Origin: Hymenobacter sp. 15J16-1T3B
Lineage (GTDB): Bacteria; Bacteroidota; Bacteroidia; Cytophagales; Hymenobacteraceae
DNA length: 64,000 nucleotides
Direction of reading: 5' to 3'
NCBI RefSeq assembly: GCF_020711235.1
Contig: NZ_JAJFAV010000011.1
Span: 62,001-126,000 of the forward strand
Shown here: piece after piece, positions 58,701 through 64,000 of the stretch
Layout: each line of letters starts with the position of its first letter
Numbering within the stretch: position 1 is the stretch's first letter
Notes under the pieces: model-generated
What the model was told of the DNA's origin: nothing
Seen by the model: the letters and a program-made list of their open reading frames with translations, nothing else
The model's database searches: none
Position numbers and translations under genes: made by a program

Positions 58701-61700
58701 CTGTTGCGAATGGTCACGCGCCAGGTTTCCTTCTCGCCGGGCTGCAGCTTGTCGCGGAAGGTGCTGATGTCCAGGGCCAGCGGGCGGGGCGGCTCGGCTA
58801 CCTCAATAGTGACCTGCCGCTGGTAGAAGCGGCCGTCGTGCACCAGCATCAGGCGTACGTAGAGCGGGCCGGTCTGGCCGGCCGGGGTGAGCAGGCTCAG
58901 CAGGCGCTGCTCCCGGCGCAGCGTAAACCACTCGGCGCGCAGCAGCTGGCCGCGGCTTTCCACCTCCAGCCGCAGCGGCGTGGCCTCGTCGAAGCCGGTG
59001 CCGAAGAGCACCTGGGCGGGCTCCCCGGGCGCCACTGTGTCGCGGGCGGCGGCCAGCCAGGCGGGCAAGGGCAGCGGCGGCTGGGCCGCGGCGGCGTTGA
59101 ACAGGGTGAAGCCGAGGCGGGCGCGGGCGGTATCGGCGCCGGCCAGGCTCTGGGCTTCGAGCAGGTAGGCCCCGGGCAGCTGGCCGGCTAGGGCCTGGGC
59201 GACGCCGGGCAGGGCGCCGGTTTGCTTGGTGTCGAAGGGCCACTCGCCCACCAGGCGCTTGGGCCAGGTGGCGGGGTCGTCTTCGCGCAGCCAAGGCTCG
59301 TGCGCAAACAGCTTCAGATGCTCCTCGCGGCTGAGGCCGGGCTGGTCGGGGCGCGGGCCGAAGCGCGGGTGCAGCACCCGGGCGGGCGGGGTGAGCTGGT
59401 AGAGGCGCACGGTGCCGGCGGCGGGCACGGTCTCGCCGGTGGCGTTTTGGCTGCGCACCGCGAAGCCCTGCAGCGCCTGCTGGTTGACTTCCGCGGGGCC
59501 GCTGAGCGTGAGGTTGAGCGGGGCGCCGCCTAGGTTCACGCCCCGCTGGGCCGAATGGGTTTCGCCGTTGGGGTCGGTCACGTCGGCCGTCACCTCGAAC
59601 ACGTACGTGGGGCGGCCGGGGCGCGGGCCGTAGTCGTCTTCGTCGCCGGGCCGCTCGTTCTGGTTGGCCGCGTCGTCGGGCGGGCTGGCGGTGAAGCTGA
59701 CGCGGTAGTGGCCCTGCGCGTCGGTTTTGGCCGTGCCGCTGGCAATCTGCTGCTCGCCGCCGCGGCCGGGGAAGTAGGGCTTGTAGCCGCCCCCGCCCCT
59801 TTCGCCGCCGAAGCCGAAGTCCAGCGCCTGCCAGCCAAACAGGGGCCACACCGTGCGGCGCACCACGCGGTACTGCACCGTGGCCCCGTCGACGGCCGGG
59901 CCGGCGTAGGCCGTGGCCGTGCCGCGCACCGAAAGCGTGTCGCCGAGCTTGGGCGTGCCCGTCACCGGGTCGAGGGCGACGAAGAAGGTGGGCCGCTTGT
60001 AGTCTTCCACCGCAAAGCCCTGTATCCCCAGGCTGCCGTCCCAGGGCCCGCTGCCGGCCGGCGTCGCGGCATCAACTACCACAAGCTGCATCTCGCCGTT
60101 GAGCAAGCTGGTGGGCAGGGTCAGCTCGCCGTGGAAGGAACCGTACTCGGAAGTGGTGAAGGGCAGCTCCAGCACCTGCTGCTGGTTGACGTCGAGCAGG
60201 CGCAGGCGCACGGCCTGGTTTTTCAGCACGGCGCTGCGGCCCCCGCCCTGCCCCGCCACCACAATGCCCTTGAAGTACAAAGTCTGGCCCGGGCGGTAAA
60301 TGGCGCGGTCGGTGTACACAAAGGCTTGGCGCTGCTGGCGCGGCTCCGGCTCCACGGCTTGGCGGTAGCCGTTCAGGCCTTCGGCCACCACCAGCGAGTC
60401 GCGGCCCTGGCTGAGCACAAAGGCGCGCATGTAGCGGCGCTGGCCGGCGGCGTCGGCCGGCACGAGCAGGTGGCCATCGGCAGCGGTGGACTGGGCAGGG
60501 CCGGCCGTATACTGCCACTTGCCGCCGTCGTACTGCTGGTACCAGGGCTGCACCGTCACGCCGCCGGTGGCCTGGCCCGTGCGGCGGTTCAGCGTCCAGA
60601 GGTCGGTGCCGGCGCCGGGCGCGGGGCGGTGCACGGCCGCCAGCTCGCTCACCGTTACGAAGGCGTAGCTGGTCGTCACGTTGTCGCGCACCTTGGCGGG
60701 CTGGCTGCCGGCCGTGCTCAGGGCCACGAGGTAGTGGCCGGCGGGCAGGGCGGGGCCGGCCAGTTCGGCGCGGTGGCTTCGGTAGTCGGCCGGACCGGGC
60801 AGCGCGAGGCGCCACTCGGCCACCGGCTTCTCGGCCAGGCGCTTGGCGTAGGCTTTGGTCAGCTCCCCGGTGCGGCGGCCCAGCACTTCGTCGAGCGCGG
60901 CGCGGCCGGTAATTTTCCAGGCGAAGCCGTGGGCTTGGGTGAGGTTGCGGTAGTGCACGTTCAGCAGCACGGCTTGGCCGGGCAGCTGCGTGGCCAGGGT
61001 TTGCACGCTCAGCTCGGGCTGTTGCAGCTCATTGAGCAGCTCCTGGGCCCGCGCCGTCCCTACCGAGCGGGGAAACCGCTCAACGGCGGCTTGGGCCAGC
61101 GCGGCGGCCTGGGTCAAATGGTTTTGCTGCCGGGCCAGCGCGGCCAGCTCCGCCTGAAAATCAGCCCAGGCGGGCAGGGCGCTGTACTGCTGCTGGGCGC
61201 GGCGCAGGGCGGCCTCGTAAGCGGCGAGCTTACCTGGAAAAGCCGCGTGCTGGTACGCAAAAGCCAGCCGCAGCCGCTCTACGTCGGCCCGCACGGCCGG
61301 GGCATCGGCCTGGTGGAAGCGCGTGAGCTGCTGCCAAAGGCGCAGCGCGTGCCAAGGGCCGTTGAGCGAGTCAGCGGCCGGCGCGGTGAGCGGCAGGGCC
61401 AGAAACTCCGCGTCGGGGCCGAGCAGCTTGGGGTCGGTGAAGCGAAACTGCTCGGCGGGCCGGGTCAGGTACAGTTCGTCGTCGTTCAGCCCTTCGATGG
61501 CGCGGTGGGCCAGCAGGTCGTAGAGCGTAGGGCGCAGCGCGGCGCCCTGGGCATCGGCGGGCGCGGCTAGGCGGCCCAGCGCCGCCAGCCGGGTCTGCTG
61601 CTGGCGGGCGGCGTCGGTTTCCACCGACGCGCGGTAGTGGCGCACTACCTGGCTGGCCAGGCGGGCGGCGTCCCAGGTGGCCAGCTCCGCGGCGTCGGCG

Positions 61701-62113
61701 GCTGGGGCCAGGGTGGTGCGCTGGTAGAGGCGGTAGCGGTTTTGCCGCAGGTATTGGTGGTACTGCTCGGCCAGCAGGCTGTGCAGCAGCGGCCGGGCCG
61801 GGAAAGTCGCCGCGGCTAGGTCAGTTTCGAGCAGGCCGATGCCTTTTTCGTCGGCGTCCTCCTCGCGCTCTTCCAGAATGTGCAGGCGGTACGTCAGGGC
61901 CCGCACGTAGTCGGCGGTGTGCTGCCCGGCGCGGGCCCGCTGGTAGATGTCGAGCACCAGCTTTTGGGCGGTTTCGGTCTGGTCCTTGGCCAGCAGCGCA
62001 TCGATTTTCTTCCACTGGGCGTCGTAGGGGCCGCCGGCGGGCGGGGCCGAGGCGTTGGAGGGCAGCACCATCAGTACAAACCAGAAGGGTATCAGCAGGT
62101 GGAAAAAACGCAT
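55709..62113 (-). CDS. Alpha-2-macroglobulin family protein with thioester motif
   Basis: At 2134 residues this is the largest gene of the window. After a signal peptide come a ~450-residue Bacteroidota-specific helical region, the MG domains (KDQTETAQKL early; FVYTDRAIYRPGQTLYFKGIV is the typical MG2 start), an A2M family strand (LWQPALRTNDKGEVVLEFQMPEAVTRW; key piece PEAVTRW), then the thioester site PYECSEQTFSR with Cys1577 and Gln1580, and an alpha-alpha barrel (MQSPSGAFPWF). A Lys-rich insert (AAQKKAKKGKEEKRKTKNEQ) interrupts a late MG domain. It probably traps foreign proteases at the cell envelope. No PBP1C partner is adjacent. ATG 62113 chosen. Confidence 0.93.
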   Translation of the reverse strand: MRFFHLLIPFWFVLMVLPSNASAPPAGGPYDAQWKKIDALLAKDQTETAQKLVLDIYQRARAGQHTADYVRALTYRLHILEEREEDADEKGIGLLETDLAAATFPARPLLHSLLAEQYHQYLRQNRYRLYQRTTLAPAADAAELATWDAARLASQVVRHYRASVETDAARQQQTRLAALGRLAAPADAQGAALRPTLYDLLAHRAIEGLNDDELYLTRPAEQFRFTDPKLLGPDAEFLALPLTAPAADSLNGPWHALRLWQQLTRFHQADAPAVRADVERLRLAFAYQHAAFPGKLAAYEAALRRAQQQYSALPAWADFQAELAALARQQNHLTQAAALAQAAVERFPRSVGTARAQELLNELQQPELSVQTLATQLPGQAVLLNVHYRNLTQAHGFAWKITGRAALDEVLGRRTGELTKAYAKRLAEKPVAEWRLALPGPADYRSHRAELAGPALPAGHYLVALSTAGSQPAKVRDNVTTSYAFVTVSELAAVHRPAPGAGTDLWTLNRRTGQATGGVTVQPWYQQYDGGKWQYTAGPAQSTAADGHLLVPADAAGQRRYMRAFVLSQGRDSLVVAEGLNGYRQAVEPEPRQQRQAFVYTDRAIYRPGQTLYFKGIVVAGQGGGRSAVLKNQAVRLRLLDVNQQQVLELPFTTSEYGSFHGELTLPTSLLNGEMQLVVVDAATPAGSGPWDGSLGIQGFAVEDYKRPTFFVALDPVTGTPKLGDTLSVRGTATAYAGPAVDGATVQYRVVRRTVWPLFGWQALDFGFGGERGGGGYKPYFPGRGGEQQIASGTAKTDAQGHYRVSFTASPPDDAANQNERPGDEDDYGPRPGRPTYVFEVTADVTDPNGETHSAQRGVNLGGAPLNLTLSGPAEVNQQALQGFAVRSQNATGETVPAAGTVRLYQLTPPARVLHPRFGPRPDQPGLSREEHLKLFAHEPWLREDDPATWPKRLVGEWPFDTKQTGALPGVAQALAGQLPGAYLLEAQSLAGADTARARLGFTLFNAAAAQPPLPLPAWLAAARDTVAPGEPAQVLFGTGFDEATPLRLEVESRGQLLRAEWFTLRREQRLLSLLTPAGQTGPLYVRLMLVHDGRFYQRQVTIEVAEPPRPLALDISTFRDKLQPGEKETWRVTIRNSENKPAEAELLATLYDQSLDAFRPHSFRRPELPPPYVGPQFNWSAQFEAKQWETLFASFPGKPTGQTFYAYPELRTSYWEWRELEKQAVHFTPPVIKRDAEAKPGFGRTSVVLRGRAAGVQMEMAAAPAPMMAKVANSKAPVDLQGLGAADAAVAEEVRIGYGAPKLSADLSAVPVRADFRETALWQPALRTNDKGEVVLEFQMPEAVTRWQLLALAHTPDLQTSLLARQLVTQKQLMVTPNAPRFFREGDQLRLTAKISSLAATALSGTAQLQLLDARTNQPLDAQLLKSPAQVTFSVEANQSTTVGWELAIPADQAVPLEAVTYRVVAQGQAQPAGKAAQKKAKKGKEEKRKTKNEQTGTFSDGEENTLPVLPNRLLVTETLPLTLRGAGTRTFELTKLTSTSSATRRNQSLTLELTSNPAWYAVQSLPYLMEYPYECSEQTFSRLYANLLAARILQQNPRIRPVLEEWKKAAASGDKTAFRSKLEQNQELKNLLLQETPWVREGQTDTERMRRLAELFDEARLQAETQRAVQKLVEMQSPSGAFPWFKQMPDNRYITQLIVAGFGKLRQLGAFDAMQDERTADLLRRATAYLDRELQQDYARLRQQKNVKLTDDHLGDDDLHALYARSFWRQPADPAVDKAAQVAYNYYRGQAAQYWPKRSRYLQGMAALTLHRASGEQSDKNVPVLIIEALRQNAVQSEQLGMYWKDVQAGYHWQQAPVETQSLLIEAFHEVVGDDKSVADMQLWLLSHKRTHNWESTRATADACYALLLQGGRDWLAPVQPLQVTLGATPINTTAGAEAGTGYVKRSFPAAEVRADLGKVTVQKADAGVAWGGLYWQYFEQLDKITGAANAPLTLGRQLFRETTGASGPVLTPLTAGAPLRVGEVLVVRLTLKTDRELEYVHLKDTRAAGLELISQTSGYRYQQGLGYYESPRDAATNFFLDFLPRGSHVFEYRLRAAQAGDFSSGISEVQCMYAPEFSSHSAGQRLRIGGQ

Positions 62114-62255
62114 GGGCAAAGCAAGGTATTTACGGCTAAGGGATGCGCGCTTGGGGCTGATTTCACACGCTGCGGGCCGGTTTTTATTGTCGGGCTAGCT
62201 GCCGCCGGGGCATCCACCGCCCCTGCCGGGGCCGGCCGAGTTGCGCGGCCGGCTA

Positions 62256-62287
62256 TTGGCCGAATGCCCCGGCAGGCCCTACTTTTG
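62256..62287 (+). promoter_or_regulatory. Promoter of the first beta-barrel gene
   Basis: TTG at 62256-62258, a 21 nt spacer and TACTTTTG at 62280-62287 fit the Bacteroidota consensus. The start codon is 53 nt downstream. Confidence 0.65.
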
Positions 62288-62339
62288 CCGGAATGGTGAA
62301 GAATTCACCGCTTGCTTCTATCCCTTTTTCAACTGTTTT

Positions 62340-63059
62340 ATGCAACACAAGTATTTCGCGGTGCTGGCGGGTTTGCTGCTGACGGCTTCGGCCGCCCAGG
62401 CCCAGGTCACGTTCGGTCCGCGCGTCGGCCTGAACCTGAGCAACGTCGCCATCGACACCGACGACGCCAACGTCGACACCGACACCCAGGCCCGCCCCGG
62501 CGCGCAGCTGGGCGTGGCGGTAAACGTGCCGATGGGCAAGTTTGCGCTGCAGCCGGCCCTGGTGTTCAGCCAGAAAGGCTTCGCGGCGAAGGAAAAAAGT
62601 TCGGGCGGCTACATAAGCACCGTCGAGTCGAAAGTCCGCACAAACTACCTCGAAGTGCCGCTGAACCTGGTGTATACCTCCGGCGGCGACAAGGGCTTTC
62701 AGGTACTGGCCGGGCCGTACGTGGGCTTCGGGCTGAGCGGCAAGGTGTCGGCCAAAGGAACCTGGAGCTACCGCGACGCCTTCATCAACGACAGCGGCGT
62801 GGTCGACGAAACGCACGACGTGAAGTTTGTCAACAAGTACCCGACCCGCAACCCCGGCGACCACGCCTTCTTCCGCTCGCTCGACGCGGGCCTGAACGTG
62901 GGCGTGGGCGGCAAAATCAACGCCTTCCAGGTGCAACTGGTGTACGGCATGGGGCTGGCCAACATCATTCCCGACGAGCCCGTCGGCCAGGATTCCGACG
63001 ACAAAGTGCGCAACCGGGGCTTTCAGCTCACGGCCGGATACTTCTTCAGCGGCAACTAG
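62340..63059 (+). CDS. Outer-membrane beta-barrel (porin-family) protein, copy 1
   Basis: This 239-residue protein has a signal peptide (FAVLAGLLLTASAAQAQ), then the outer_membrane_beta-barrel_2 pattern: VTFGPRVGLNLSNV, GAQLGVAVNVPMGKFALQPALVFSQKGF, NYLEVPLNLVY, GFQVLAGPYVGFGLSGK, and final strand GFQLTAGYFF. These small barrels are abundant in Bacteroidota and mostly of unknown cargo. The frame is open from 62241, but the ATG at 62340 starts the signal peptide. The next gene is a paralogue. Confidence 0.9.
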   Translation: MQHKYFAVLAGLLLTASAAQAQVTFGPRVGLNLSNVAIDTDDANVDTDTQARPGAQLGVAVNVPMGKFALQPALVFSQKGFAAKEKSSGGYISTVESKVRTNYLEVPLNLVYTSGGDKGFQVLAGPYVGFGLSGKVSAKGTWSYRDAFINDSGVVDETHDVKFVNKYPTRNPGDHAFFRSLDAGLNVGVGGKINAFQVQLVYGMGLANIIPDEPVGQDSDDKVRNRGFQLTAGYFFSGN

Positions 63060-63070
63060 TCCGGCCAGCG

Positions 63071-63116
63071 GCTTTTCCGCGGCCTTGGCTGGCACCAGCC
63101 AAGGCCGCGGAAAAGC
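63071..63116. terminator. Large hairpin after the first beta-barrel gene
   Basis: 22 bp perfect arms (63071-63092 and 63095-63116, ends GCTTTTCCGCGG and complement) close a 2 nt loop, 11 nt after the stop codon. No T run follows outside the stem, so it may act mainly as an mRNA end-protecting structure. Confidence 0.65.
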
Positions 63117-63174
63117 AACGGGCGCTTACTCCAACTAGAGTACTTGGGAGTGAACCAACTGCCGGACCAGCGCC

Positions 63175-63182
63175 TATTTTTG
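63175..63182 (+). promoter_or_regulatory. -7 element of the second beta-barrel gene
   Basis: TATTTTTG matches TAnnTTTG and lies 48 nt before the ATG at 63231, mirroring the distance in the paralogue upstream. No TTTG at the expected spacing was found. Confidence 0.5.
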
Positions 63183-63230
63183 CCGGGCTGCGCCGTTGCT
63201 GTCAGCCGGTTATATTTTCCCTACTGCTTT

Positions 63231-64000
63231 ATGTTCACCAAGTATTCTGTTGCCCTGCTGGGTTTGCTGCTCACGGCCTCGGCCGCCCAAGCCCAGGTGT
63301 ATCTGAGCGCCGGCCCCACGCTGGGCGTTTCTTCCAGCACCGTGTCGGGGGATATGTTTCTCGGCTATTACGGCTCGGCCTACGAGAAAAGCCGACTTAC
63401 GGCCCCGCAGGCCGGCGTCACGTTCAGTGCCCGGCTCGGGCACTTCGCCCTGCAACCCGCGCTGCTCTACACCGAAAAAGGCCTGCTGACGTCCCGCGAC
63501 GCGGAAGGGCAGTACAGCTACCAGTCGCAGCGCTACCACTCGCACACGAAGTACAATTTCTCCGCCCGTTACCTGGAACTGCCCGTCAACGTGGTGGGCA
63601 CGCTGGGCCGCGACGGCCGCGGCCTGCAGCTGCTGGCCGGCCCTTATGTGGCCCTGACCCTGAGCGGTACCCGGCACTTCGAAGAATACTACGACGAGCA
63701 GATTGTGGTGGCGCCCGGCAGTGAGCATCCCTCGTTCGACCGCCACGCCTACGACCAAGACTACCGCATCGGCAAGTCGGGCGACCCTCGCTCCGGCGAC
63801 CTGCCGCTGCACCGCTTCGACTGGGGTGCCAACCTGGGCGCGGGCTACGCTCTGGGCCACTGGCAGGTGCAGGCCATCTACAGCGTAAGCCTGGCCGGCA
63901 GCCCGCCGACGACCCCAACCTACAACACCTCGACCTCGGCCCACTTCTACACCCCTTACCGCGTGTGGCAGGCCCGTCTCAGCTACCTTATCGGCGGCCA
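63231..64000 (+). CDS. Outer-membrane beta-barrel (porin-family) protein, copy 2 (3' end outside window)
   Basis: The frame is open from the ATG at 63231 to the last base, giving at least 256 residues. The signal peptide (VALLGLLLTASAAQAQ) is almost identical to that of the preceding gene. The barrel strands align too: VYLSAGPTLGVSS, HFALQPALLYTEKGLL, RYLELPVNVVGTLG, GLQLLAGPYVALTLSG and WQVQAIYSVSL. It is a tandem paralogue that has diverged in the loops. The stop lies beyond the window, probably soon after YRVWQARLSYLIGG, which looks like a last strand. Confidence 0.9.
   Translation, partial: MFTKYSVALLGLLLTASAAQAQVYLSAGPTLGVSSSTVSGDMFLGYYGSAYEKSRLTAPQAGVTFSARLGHFALQPALLYTEKGLLTSRDAEGQYSYQSQRYHSHTKYNFSARYLELPVNVVGTLGRDGRGLQLLAGPYVALTLSGTRHFEEYYDEQIVVAPGSEHPSFDRHAYDQDYRIGKSGDPRSGDLPLHRFDWGANLGAGYALGHWQVQAIYSVSLAGSPPTTPTYNTSTSAHFYTPYRVWQARLSYLIGG

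Overview
The window is GC-rich chromosomal DNA from a member of the Bacteroidota, most likely Hymenobacter or a close relative (Cytophagales). The evidence is a SusC/SusD pair, a hybrid two-component regulator, proteins with type IX secretion sorting tails, a fused CcoN-CcoO oxidase subunit, and promoters of the Bacteroidota form TTTG ~20 nt TAnnTTTG. No phage, integrase, transposase, rRNA or CRISPR array was seen. Genus is inferred from style, not from a marker gene.

Layout. 1-5.3 kb: the end of a secreted protein, two tandem GT-C membrane glycosyltransferase paralogues, a SIMPL protein and a trans-sulfuration enzyme. 5.5-7.5 kb: a VTT membrane protein, tRNA-Arg(ACG) with promoter and terminator, a cupin and a small hypothetical. 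7.8-20.9 kb: a complete fructan/fructose utilisation locus on the plus strand: hybrid sensor-regulator with a sugar-binding sensor domain, SusC, SusD, MFS sugar porter, fructokinase and GH32 fructanase. This gene set parallels the Bacteroides thetaiotaomicron BT1754-BT1765 locus.

21.4-37.3 kb: a micro-aerobic respiration region. A PAS histidine kinase and an overlapping response regulator with a CRP/FNR-type output domain lie beside a universal stress protein and a full cbb3 oxidase set on the minus strand (SafE-like, CcoH, CcoG, CcoP, CcoQ, CcoNO, a DoxX-like protein, CcoS, CcoI), then a membrane protein and a truncated haemoglobin. The promoters of ccoNO and ccoI share a near-identical palindrome (TGACGAACGTCA) with the same spacing to the same promoter elements. 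Related TGAY-N4-RTCA sites lie next to the kinase and the SafE-like gene. I infer that the REC-CRP protein runs this regulon.

37.5-45.6 kb: a xylose/xyloside operon (GH43, xylulokinase, xylose isomerase, SSS symporter) with a LacI-family repressor on the opposite strand and two matching operator-like sites before GH43. 45.8-55.6 kb: mixed genes (GNAT, sce7726 family, secreted repeat protein, DinB, orphan NarL-type regulator, VbhA-like small protein, a strikingly Gly/Ser/Met/Asp-rich low-complexity protein, a ferredoxin reductase plus [2Fe-2S] ferredoxin, a basic-tailed secreted protein and a lipoprotein). 55.7-64 kb: a 2134-residue alpha-2-macroglobulin with a thioester motif, then two related outer-membrane beta-barrel genes, the last one cut by the window end.

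At least eight dispersed palindromic elements of about 100-195 bp, with ends of the form CGTCATG/C..GAGC, sit only between genes, often inside operons. Many long open frames opposite real genes are artefacts of GC-rich codon use and are left out.
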